Of a stretch of DNA of 64,000 bases, positions 1-6,986 are shown one piece after another. The notes below the pieces were generated by a model. It was not told where the DNA came from and searched no databases. It saw only the letters and a list, made by a program, of their open reading frames with translations. Origin of the DNA: Marinobacter sp. AC-23 (GTDB lineage Bacteria > Pseudomonadota > Gammaproteobacteria > Pseudomonadales > Oleiphilaceae); contig NZ_MBPP01000032.1 of the NCBI RefSeq assembly GCF_001858325.1, positions 1 to 64,000 of the forward strand, given 5' to 3'. Both the position numbers and the translations under genes were made by a program. Positions within the stretch are counted from its first letter, which is position 1. Every line of letters begins with the position of its first letter.

Positions 1-586
1 ATGATTTCGCCTGGCTGGTGGAAAACTTCAGAATGAGCTGACCCGGCTGGCAACCACAGACCCACTTACCGGCTGCCTCAACCGGTCACAACTGGCCGAC
101 ATCCTGAACAGCCAAATCCAGATGCGTGAACGCTATGAGCGAGTATCCAGCCTGATTCTGCTGGACCTGGATTATTTCAAGCTCATCAATGATCAGTGGG
201 GGCACCTGGCAGGCGACAAGGTGCTGAAAGAGATGACTTTAAGGCTGCGCAAGCGTCTCAGAGAAAGCGACCAGCTTTTTCGGATTGGCGGTGAGGAGTT
301 CATGATCGTGTTGCCTGAGACCAGTCAGCAAGAAGGCAATCTCCTGGCGCACCAGCTGCTGACCAGCATCAGTGCACGGCCGTTTCTTGAGGATATAAAG
401 GTGACCGCCAGCGCCAGTATAGCCGAAGTAAGCAAGGGCGAAACCTGGTCGGTATGGCTGAATCGTGCGGATCAGGCGCTGTACGAAGCCAAATCACAGG
501 GCCGTAATCAAGTGATAAGCGCTGCGGGACAACTGGAACCAGATAGCCAGGGCCTGGGCGAGCCTATGCCCCCCGTTACCAGCTGA
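1..586 (+). CDS. GGDEF diguanylate cyclase, 3' part (gene starts before window; one frameshift)
   Basis: This is the C-terminal catalytic domain of a cyclic-di-GMP synthase. Codons from about position 32 read into the domain start (ATTDPLTGCLNR), then LDLDYFKLIND, an inhibitory I-site RESD five residues before the active-site loop, and the active-site signature GGEEF. Product-inhibited GTP condensation is therefore expected. The codons at 3-32 read DFAWLVENFR in another frame and that frame stops at 37-39, while the GGDEF frame has a stop at 2-4. Restoring one A in the AA at 32-33 joins them, so the gene continues upstream of the window and carries a one-base deletion. The sensory part is not visible. 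The stop is at 584-586. Confidence 0.85.
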
Positions 587-602
587 CGCGCATACCCTTA
601 CC

Positions 603-1517
603 TTATCGACGCTTGCGAAACTCCCTGTATGCGCCGAACACCTCCCAAGGGCTCTCAAAGTGCGGGTAATGCCCGACGCTTCTCAGCTGCACCACATCTG
701 CATCTGGAATCATCTCCTGGTAGCGCTGCGCCATGGCTGCACCCGACACAGGGTCTGCGGTACCGGAAATAAGACGCATGGGTTGTCTGGCATTCTGTAG
801 CGCCGACACCCAACGATGGCGATGGCATCTGCGTTCTTCCATAAATTGTATCAAATGATGCAGGATGCCACGGCCGTTGTTATAGGTGAGCAGATACCAA
901 AAATTGTCCATATCCTGCTGGCTCGGGAGGTGTTTGCTGCCAAACAACTTCAAGAAACTGCGCTCAAAACTGCGTCGGGTCAAAGCCCGGCTAAGCAGCC
1001 CACCCAGCGGACTGCTCAACAATTTCTGAATCATCAAAGGGTTATGCACTTCCGGGAACAATGCTCCATTCAGGAAGCAGACACTGGCGATCTGGAAGGG
1101 CAGCACCCCCTCCTGTTCACGGGCCAGCAGTTCCTGGGCAACACTGCATCCGTAGTCATGAGCAAAAATGTGCACCGACCCAAGCCCAAGGCCTTCCAGC
1201 AGCCCCTGCATCAAATCTGCCTGGTCTTCAATGCTGTAGGCATGCCCCCGGGGCTTGTCAGAAAAGCCAAACCCCAACATATCCAGAGCCAACACATTAT
1301 GACTCTGAACCAGCATGGGCCATATCCGGCTCCAGTCCCAACTTGCCGTGGGAAATCCGTGCATCAGCACCAGCGGCTCTCCTCTACCCGCCATGCGGCT
1401 GAATATCGCGTGGCCCTCGTAGCTGAACCATTTTCCGCCCTGCTGCCACTCCTCCAGCAAAGCAACCTCACCGCTGCCCACTGTTACGTCCTGGATGCCA
1501 GGTACTTGCTGTCCCAT
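603..1517 (-). CDS. alpha/beta hydrolase, haloalkane dehalogenase/epoxide hydrolase type
   Basis: A 304-residue alpha/beta-hydrolase. The oxyanion-hole motif HGFPTASWDW is at about residues 53-62. The nucleophile elbow reads AHDYGCS with Asp121 in the nucleophile position, and a C-terminal His283 sits in SVGHYPHFESP. An Asp nucleophile is typical of haloalkane dehalogenases, epoxide hydrolases and dehydrogenase-linked relatives rather than Ser esterases, so a hydrolase forming an alkyl-enzyme ester is inferred. There is no signal peptide, so it is probably cytoplasmic. It converges with the GGDEF gene, with 16 bases between the stops. The substrate cannot be named from sequence. Confidence 0.8.
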   Translation of the reverse strand: MGQQVPGIQDVTVGSGEVALLEEWQQGGKWFSYEGHAIFSRMAGRGEPLVLMHGFPTASWDWSRIWPMLVQSHNVLALDMLGFGFSDKPRGHAYSIEDQADLMQGLLEGLGLGSVHIFAHDYGCSVAQELLAREQEGVLPFQIASVCFLNGALFPEVHNPLMIQKLLSSPLGGLLSRALTRRSFERSFLKLFGSKHLPSQQDMDNFWYLLTYNNGRGILHHLIQFMEERRCHRHRWVSALQNARQPMRLISGTADPVSGAAMAQRYQEMIPDADVVQLRSVGHYPHFESPWEVFGAYREFRKRR

Positions 1518-1769
1518 GCGCTGTCACCGATAAATCCTTCACAGCCTGCGACTGTAGAATAAACCCGGCTCTCCCGCCAGAGCTGGGTAAGAGCACTGCG
1601 TAAACTGCAAACTGGAGCGGGTCTTTTCAGAGAGCTTCATCGCAAACCGTAGAGATACGGCGCAAATTCACTTAAGCTTTAGCCCTCGCTTAACACCATT
1701 ACGCCTTATCATTGCGCTTTATCATTATTCTTGATCACCCTGTACCCTTTAAAGAGACCGGAAAAGACT

Positions 1770-2339
1770 ATGACCAAACTCCTTGACGACCTGACGGGCC
1801 ACTACCGCGCCATCATCGACGGGCTGGGCGAAGACTCCAGCCGCGAAGGTCTGCAAGACACCCCCAAGCGTGCCGCTAAAGCCATGCAGTTCCTTACCCA
1901 GGGCTACCAGCAGAATCTTGGCGATCTCGTTAACAATGCGGTGTTTGAATCCGCCATGGATGAGATGGTTGTAGTACAAGATATCGAGTTGTACAGCATG
2001 TGCGAGCACCACATGCTGCCGTTTATCGGCAAATGCCACATTGCCTACTTGCCCCAGGGCCGGGTTTTGGGCTTATCGAAATTTGCCCGCATTGTGGATA
2101 TGTATGCCCGTCGCCTGCAAATTCAGGAAAACCTGACGCGCCAGATCGCCGAAGCCGTAGAGAGTGTTACCGGTGCTAAAGGCGTTGCCGTGGTTATCGA
2201 AGCCCAGCACATGTGCATGATGATGCGCGGTGTCGAGAAGCAGAACTCAAAAATGAAAACCTCCATGATGCTGGGGCAGTTCCGTAAATCCCAGGCCACG
2301 CGGACTGAGTTCCTGCAACTTGTGAGCAACCGCGCCTAA
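1770..2339 (+). CDS. folE: GTP cyclohydrolase I
   Basis: FolE converts GTP to 7,8-dihydroneopterin triphosphate, the first step of tetrahydrofolate (and queuosine precursor) synthesis. The 189-residue protein has the zinc ligands Cys78 and His81 in [11 protein letters not shown] and Cys149 in [11 protein letters not shown], plus the conserved [17 protein letters not shown] and FEG-type fold regions. The start at 1770 gives [13 protein letters not shown], the usual N-terminus; an upstream in-frame codon at 1731 would add 13 unconserved residues. The gene stands alone between a divergent hydrolase and a decayed gene on the other strand. Canonical zinc-dependent type IA. Confidence 0.95.
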   Translation: MTKLLDDLTGHYRAIIDGLGEDSSREGLQDTPKRAAKAMQFLTQGYQQNLGDLVNNAVFESAMDEMVVVQDIELYSMCEHHMLPFIGKCHIAYLPQGRVLGLSKFARIVDMYARRLQIQENLTRQIAEAVESVTGAKGVAVVIEAQHMCMMMRGVEKQNSKMKTSMMLGQFRKSQATRTEFLQLVSNRA

Positions 2340-2539
2340 CGTTAAAGCGCGCGCGACTCAACCAGGCAGCTATCGCAACCGCTTTCGAATGTAAGCGCGG
2401 CGGGCCCAGCTCCGGGCTTTCCAACTCGAGCATCCATGCGTGCCCCAAGCCGGGTGACTCATTAGCTGGCGCCTCATCCTGTTTGGCCAACAATTGCACG
2501 GGGGTCTCAAACGTTCCGTTCAAGGCCAGACACCCTCTG

Positions 2540-3081
2540 AGGCTCATTTCGTTCAGCCAAAACATGTCATCACTGCCTCGCGTGCCAAACTCCAAGAACA
2601 CAGAGCAAGCCTGCACACCACGCAAGGACACGCCCCCGGCGCCACTGAAATTACAGCCAAAAAACACACAGCTGCCGGATAGGACGGGTATCACCGCTGA
2701 ACAGTAGGTGTTCGTTAATCATCAGCCCGTATGAGGGCTTGTCGGGTGTGTACTGGTTTTGAAAATGGGACAGACGCACGCCTTCAAACTCGAACGGATT
2801 GTCATCCAACTTGCCCCATCACGCCTTTCAGTGTTTGCTCCCAAAGCTCTTCGTAGACCCCAGGCGGCAAATAAAGCGTAGGCTTGAACCCATGTTGAAA
2901 CCGGCACTCATAACCGATGCGCTCCAAACCAAAACAGTGATCCGCGATCTCGCAACGCAAATTTGATGGTATAACCTGCATCAATCAACAGGCGCCGGCC
3001 ACCAGATTCAATCATTGCGTTGTTATTCCAATGATCCATCGCCTCGGAGTGACCTACCCCAAGCATCGTCAATACCGCCAT
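2540..3081 (-). pseudogene. Decayed metallo-beta-lactamase-fold hydrolase (RNase Z-like)
   Basis: Read on the minus strand from ATG at 3079-3081, the product starts MAVLTMLGVGHSEAMDHWNN and continues LLIDAGYTIKFALRD, then hits a stop after GAHRL. The next frame resumes at DHCFGLERIGYECRF with LYLPPGVYEELWEQTLKGVM, and a third frame gives NPFEFEGVRLSHFQNQ and LLFSGDTRP, ending at 2651. CNFSGAGGV then follows in a further frame. These are pieces of an MBL-fold hydrolase in the right order, but the zinc-binding HxHxDH loop is missing its first part and a segment before NPFEF is also lost. Several deletions and frame changes are needed to explain it, so this is genuine decay. The 3' boundary is approximate; nothing recognisable lies between it and folE. 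Confidence 0.75.
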
Positions 3082-3254
3082 TTATAGTTTCCCTCCCTAT
3101 TCATGCATTCCACCCGTAGCGTCTTTGCGGTCAGATTTGATGATCCAACCTGGTGGGCGTATATTTCAATCACAGACCAATGTGCGCCACCATGCGCGTC
3201 ATTGTGGCTAGTTGCAGACGATCAGACCACTCCTATAAAAGCAGTATCGGTAAT

Positions 3255-3692
3255 ATGCCAACTCAAGACCCAAATTGCATTCGCAACATACTCACCTCTG
3301 TCCGCACCATTGCGCTTGTGGGTGCTAGCGAGAAGACCCACCGGCCCTCCCATGAAGTCATGGTGTTCATGCAAGCGCACGGGTACCGAGTTATTCCCGT
3401 CAATCCCCGTCTGGCCGGTCAACAACTGCTGGGTGAGGCTGTATACGCCGACATCACCGCCCTGCCCGAGCCCGTCGACATGGTAGAGCTTTTCCTTGCC
3501 CCAGAGCGCACCGATGCAGTGATCGACCAAGCCATCGAGCTGAAGGTACCCATCATCTGGATGCAAATTGGCGTGATCAATGAAGAGGGTGCAGCCAGAG
3601 CCGAAGCGGCTGGAGTAACGGTTGTGATGGACCTCTGTCCGAAGCAAGAGATCCCAAGACAGGGTATACCCCCGATTGGTTCTGGAGAGTGA
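3255..3692 (+). CDS. CoA-binding domain protein (YccU type)
   Basis: A 145-residue Rossmann-fold CoA_binding_2 protein. IALVGASEKTHRPSHEVM is the nucleotide/CoA-binding start, VIPVNPRLAGQ and IIWMQIGVINEEGA are family hallmarks, and VMDLCPKQEIPR is the conserved C-terminal motif with a Cys. The start at 3255 (MPTQDPNC) matches the usual domain length; in-frame codons upstream from 3153 look unconserved. It overlaps the next gene by four bases (GTGA at 3689-3692), suggesting translational coupling with the CHASE-GGDEF-EAL protein. The family's cellular role is not settled; binding of CoA or another nucleotide is inferred from the fold. Confidence 0.85.
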   Translation: MPTQDPNCIRNILTSVRTIALVGASEKTHRPSHEVMVFMQAHGYRVIPVNPRLAGQQLLGEAVYADITALPEPVDMVELFLAPERTDAVIDQAIELKVPIIWMQIGVINEEGAARAEAAGVTVVMDLCPKQEIPRQGIPPIGSGE

Positions 3693-5947
3693 GCAAAAAA
3701 TCAGGGCCCTTGGTTAGGCGACTGTTACATCCCGCCTTCCCAGCGGTGATATTCCTTGTTTTTCTTGCCATGGCAGCTGGGCTTCGTTATGGCCTGATCC
3801 AACAGTACACAGGCCAGATACAGGCCAATCTTGAAAACGAAGCCCGAAGCATGGCCAACTCCATGGAGCGGGAGTTTATGGTTCACGCAGATTCCATCCG
3901 GCGCATGGCCAGCCGGCTGCAAAAAAATCCGCAAATGTCGGAGCGCGAATGGCGTGAGGATGCCCGTAACTATCTTGTAGACTTCCGCATTTATCAGGCC
4001 ATAGAGTGGATCGACAGCGACCTTATTATTCGTTGGCTAGAACCCCTTGAGGCCAATGAGAACGTCCTTGGCTTTAACACGGCGTTTAATCAAAACCGTC
4101 GCAGCGCACTGGAGTCCGCCAAGCAATCCGGTAACTACGACATTTCCGGCGTGCTGGATCTGCGCCAGGGTGGCAAAGGTATAGTCATCTATGCGCCGGT
4201 AGGCACTGGCCTCGACAACAGCGGTTTTATAGCCGGGGTCTTCAGAATGGAAACTCTGGCCCAACAGCTGTTGGCATCTCGGGAGCCGGCCATGTTTCGG
4301 ATAGCGCTCCACAGCAAAGGTGCTCTGGTGCATACCCTGAGTGACTTTGAAGGTGCCAGCGCGCCCATGTCCCACACCGTGCCGGTGAGTCCTCCCTCGC
4401 TGGAATGGCAGATTACTGTTGAACCATCGCCCGCATGGGTCAACAAACAGCGCAGCCCCTGGCCGCGCTGGACGTTCATTACGCTTCTTTTCATGGGCCT
4501 GCTGACCAGCCTCACAACTCTTATGCTGCAGATCATATTCAAGCGCAACCAGGTTCTGCTGGCAACCCGCCAGGAACTGGATGAGGAAATTACGCAGCGC
4601 AAAACCATTCAGCAAGACCTTGAGCGGCTCGAATCCACAGACATTCTCACGGGCCTGGCGAACCGACGCTTTTTTATGGAGGATCTGGCCCATGCGCTGA
4701 CCATTGCAGAGCGCATGACGCGGCAAGTCGCTCTGGTGATGCTCGATCTCGATCGCTTCCAGATGCTCAACGACTCCATGGGGCATCAGTTTGGTGACGA
4801 GCTTCTGGTCCAGGTTTCCGGGCGCTTGAACCAACTGAGTAATGAACGCATTTTGGTGGCCTATTCCGGCGGTGACGAGTTTATGATCTGCCAGCAGTAT
4901 GTGGAGGATATTGACGACGTCATTTACCTGTTGGGACGGATCAAACAGTGTTTTGGCGCGCCTTATGTGGTTCAGGGTGAAGCCCACAGTGTTACCGCAA
5001 CTCTGGGTGTTGCCGTGTACCCCCAAAGCGGCCAGGATGCCGATACTTTACTGCGCAACTCGGATATTGCGCTGTATCGGGCCAAAGAGCAGGGCCGCAA
5101 CACTTACCAGTTTTATACCGAGGGCATGCAGGAGCGGGAGGTGCTGCGGCTAGAGCTGGAGAAAGATCTTAGTCAGGCTCTGGCCAACAACGAATTTGTA
5201 CTGCATTACCAGCCGCAGCTGAACCTGGACAACGGCGAAATCACCAGCGTTGAGGCACTCATTCGCTGGCAACACCCCCGCCGGGGCCTGCTAGCACCCG
5301 GTGAATTCATACCTCTGGCTGAGGAAAGCGGTCGTATAACCGATATAGGGCAATGGGTGGTCATGGCCGCCTGCCAACAACTGGCCGCATGGAAAGGAAC
5401 GCGCTTCGAAAACCTTCGGGTGGCCGTGAATCTTTCCGGGCGGGAGTTGGACGACGAAAATCTGGTTGAACGTATACGCAAGGCGCTGGAAACAGAAGGC
5501 ATCCCCGCCGACCGGCTTGAGGTTGAGCTGACCGAGGAGATTTTCATTCAGAATATCGAACACAATCTTGGGCAGCTGTCGCGCCTGCATGATCTTGGGG
5601 TACATCTGGCCATTGATGATTTTGGTGTTGGCTATTCTTCTTTGGCGTACCTCAGAGACTTCCCGGTGGATCTTCTGAAGATCGATCGTTCGTTTATTAC
5701 CAACGTGACGGAGCGCCACGACGATGCTGTGATTACCCGAGCGGTGATTAATCTTGCCCATAACCTTGGTTTGCGGGTCGTTGCAGAGGGCGTGGAGACC
5801 CAGGCGCAGCTGGATTTCCTCAAGAATCATCGCTGCAACATGGCTCAGGGTTATTTGATCAGCCGTCCGGTTTCGGCCGCAGACCTGGAACAAGCTCTGG
5901 GTAGCGGCGTGCCAGAAACGCTCACACTGACTGAGCCAGATTTGTAA
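3689..5947 (+). CDS. CHASE-GGDEF-EAL cyclic-di-GMP signalling protein
   Basis: A 752-residue inner-membrane protein. A first membrane segment (about residues 16-36) is followed by a periplasmic CHASE-like sensor (about 40-255, including RIYQAIEWID and GFIAGVFRMETL), a second segment (about 262-284), a short coiled coil, a GGDEF domain (DILTGLANRR, SGGDEF at 393-398) and an EAL domain (EALIRW at 522). The EAL set is complete: NLSG, ELTEE, DDFGVGYSSL, LKIDRSF and AEGVET, so phosphodiesterase activity is likely. The GGDEF loop is intact but no RxxD I-site precedes it. The GTG start overlaps the upstream stop. Whether the net activity is synthesis or breakdown cannot be decided here. Confidence 0.92.
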   Translation: MSKKSGPLVRRLLHPAFPAVIFLVFLAMAAGLRYGLIQQYTGQIQANLENEARSMANSMEREFMVHADSIRRMASRLQKNPQMSEREWREDARNYLVDFRIYQAIEWIDSDLIIRWLEPLEANENVLGFNTAFNQNRRSALESAKQSGNYDISGVLDLRQGGKGIVIYAPVGTGLDNSGFIAGVFRMETLAQQLLASREPAMFRIALHSKGALVHTLSDFEGASAPMSHTVPVSPPSLEWQITVEPSPAWVNKQRSPWPRWTFITLLFMGLLTSLTTLMLQIIFKRNQVLLATRQELDEEITQRKTIQQDLERLESTDILTGLANRRFFMEDLAHALTIAERMTRQVALVMLDLDRFQMLNDSMGHQFGDELLVQVSGRLNQLSNERILVAYSGGDEFMICQQYVEDIDDVIYLLGRIKQCFGAPYVVQGEAHSVTATLGVAVYPQSGQDADTLLRNSDIALYRAKEQGRNTYQFYTEGMQEREVLRLELEKDLSQALANNEFVLHYQPQLNLDNGEITSVEALIRWQHPRRGLLAPGEFIPLAEESGRITDIGQWVVMAACQQLAAWKGTRFENLRVAVNLSGRELDDENLVERIRKALETEGIPADRLEVELTEEIFIQNIEHNLGQLSRLHDLGVHLAIDDFGVGYSSLAYLRDFPVDLLKIDRSFITNVTERHDDAVITRAVINLAHNLGLRVVAEGVETQAQLDFLKNHRCNMAQGYLISRPVSAADLEQALGSGVPETLTLTEPDL

Positions 5948-6005
5948 TCGGCCTCTGTCACCCCCAACACAGTAATAGCAGCAATTGATTTTCAGGTGAG
6001 ACTTT

Positions 6006-6326
6006 ATGACCACGGGTTATCTAACACCGGAACAGAACAGTAAGCTTCGTCGGTGGGAACGCTGGAATCGGAACTATTTCATTTTTGCGTTTGTGGCTCT
6101 GGTTATCATTCTGGTTTTCAGTAGCCAGCTCGGGCTTTCCAGCGGTGACGACTGGGGGCCTTTGGGGCTTTTGCTTGCGGCGCTGGTTACTCCGATTATT
6201 ATTTTTCAGTTGCGCCTGGCCTGCCCAGCTTGTGGCGTGAAGATTGGCTGGCAGGCCAAGCTGATGGCGCCAGATCAGTGCAAAAGCTGCGACACCTTCC
6301 TTCGGGCCAAAGGCTCCTCCTCCTGA
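6006..6326 (+). CDS. Small membrane protein with C-terminal zinc-ribbon-like cysteines
   Basis: A 106-residue protein with two hydrophobic segments (about residues 22-40 and 53-72) followed by a soluble tail holding two CxxC pairs, CPAC and CKSC, about 25 residues apart, which suggests a zinc ribbon. It is not recognised as a named family. It follows the CHASE-GGDEF-EAL gene by 58 bases on the same strand and is followed by the MerR-type promoter of the copper locus. The tail could bind zinc or copper; function unknown. Confidence 0.65.
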   Translation: MTTGYLTPEQNSKLRRWERWNRNYFIFAFVALVIILVFSSQLGLSSGDDWGPLGLLLAALVTPIIIFQLRLACPACGVKIGWQAKLMAPDQCKSCDTFLRAKGSSS

Positions 6327-6332
6327 AAACCT

Positions 6333-6365
6333 TTGACCTGTGAGTAGGTCATAGGTTTTAAGCTA
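6333..6365 (+). promoter_or_regulatory. MerR-family promoter/operator for the copper operon
   Basis: A -35 box TTGACC at 6333-6338 is followed after about 19-20 bases by a weak -10 (TTAAGCT, about 6358-6364). Such a long spacer is the hallmark of MerR-family promoters. Between the elements lies a near-perfect dyad, ACCTGTGA (6336-6343) and TCATAGGT (6349-6356), one mismatch, resembling CueR-type ACCTTCC/GGAAGGT operators. It should be bound and twisted by the MerR protein encoded just downstream. Transcription would run through the palindromic repeat at 6409-6519. Confidence 0.65.
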
Positions 6366-6408
6366 TCCTTAATCAATACATTGTCGGCCTTTTACTTCGG
6401 TGCGGGCC

Positions 6409-6519
6409 GCGACGGTGTGGATGGCTTGTCCGAAAACCGCTGTGAATACGTCCATGTACGCTTGCTCTGCGCCTTCACATGGCTCCGAGCATTTTCGGAC
6501 AAGCCATCCACACCGTCGC
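6409..6519. repeat. Palindromic REP/MITE-like element, 28-bp perfect inverted ends
   Basis: The 28 bases at 6409-6436 are the exact reverse complement of 6492-6519, with 55 bases between them. The inner part carries a further weaker dyad (GTGAA near 6442, TTCAC near 6474), so the whole 111-bp unit could fold into one hairpin. The unit lies between the MerR-type promoter and the MerR gene, so it would sit in the 5' leader. It contains no gene; open frames across it exist on both strands only because the palindrome lacks stops. A dispersed repeat family is inferred; only one copy is seen here. Confidence 0.8.
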
Positions 6520-6548
6520 TCGTTAACAATTGGCGGATACTGCTGGAT

Positions 6549-6980
6549 ATGAAAGTTAAAGAACTTGCTACCTCTGCGGGGGTGAATCCGGACACAGTCC
6601 GTTTTTACACCCGGGAAAGACTGCTTAAACCCTCTCGGAATCCGGATAACAATTATCAGCAATACGACACTGAGGATCTTCGGCGCCTGCGTTTTGCCCG
6701 CAAGGCACGGCAGTTAGGTTTTTCATTGCCCGAGATTCGGCAGATTCTGGATCAGGCGGATGACCACCACTCGCCCTGCCCCATGGTTCGGGATGTGTTT
6801 CAGCAGCGGCTGGCCGAGGTGGAGCGGGAGATTGGCGAGTTACAGCAACTTCGCAAGCGAATGAAAACAGCGCTGGTCGCCTGGCAGGATATGCCGGACG
6901 GCACGCCGGATGGTCGTACCATCTGTCGGCTGATTGAGCACTGGGACGATAGCAAGCCCAGCAAACAGGCTGAGGAGTAA
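6549..6980 (+). CDS. MerR-family metal-responsive regulator of the copper operon
   Basis: A 143-residue MerR-type activator. The winged helix-turn-helix is at residues 1-70 (VKELATSAGVNPDTVRFYTR, LRRLRFARKARQLGFSLPEI), followed by the dimerisation helix and metal-site candidates Cys in SPCPMV and Cys in RTICRLIEHW. The Cys pattern is nearer to ZntR/CadR-like members than to the CCP loop of classical CueR, but position next to copA makes copper or a similar soft metal the likely inducer. The ATG at 6549 gives the standard N-terminus; longer in-frame extensions come from the upstream palindrome. It ends six bases before copA. Confidence 0.85.
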   Translation: MKVKELATSAGVNPDTVRFYTRERLLKPSRNPDNNYQQYDTEDLRRLRFARKARQLGFSLPEIRQILDQADDHHSPCPMVRDVFQQRLAEVEREIGELQQLRKRMKTALVAWQDMPDGTPDGRTICRLIEHWDDSKPSKQAEE

Positions 6981-6986
6981 ACCACT

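Noticed and set aside
816-1562. 248-codon plus-strand frame opposite the alpha/beta hydrolase
   Set aside because: The minus strand carries the catalytic motifs; plus-strand product is low-complexity and unconserved.
1701-1726. Two TTATCATT copies before folE
   Set aside because: Short AT-rich repeat in a promoter gap; too weak to call an operator.
4037-5026. 329-codon open frame on the minus strand inside the CHASE-GGDEF-EAL gene
   Set aside because: The plus strand encodes all conserved motifs of a known domain set here; the antisense product has no recognisable domain or ribosome site.
5291-6013. 240-codon minus-strand frame over the EAL domain
   Set aside because: Shadow of the conserved EAL coding region.
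6381-6662. Open frames on both strands across the palindromic element
   Set aside because: They arise from a stop-free palindrome, and their sequence mirrors itself in both directions; the MerR start at 6549 is the supported one.
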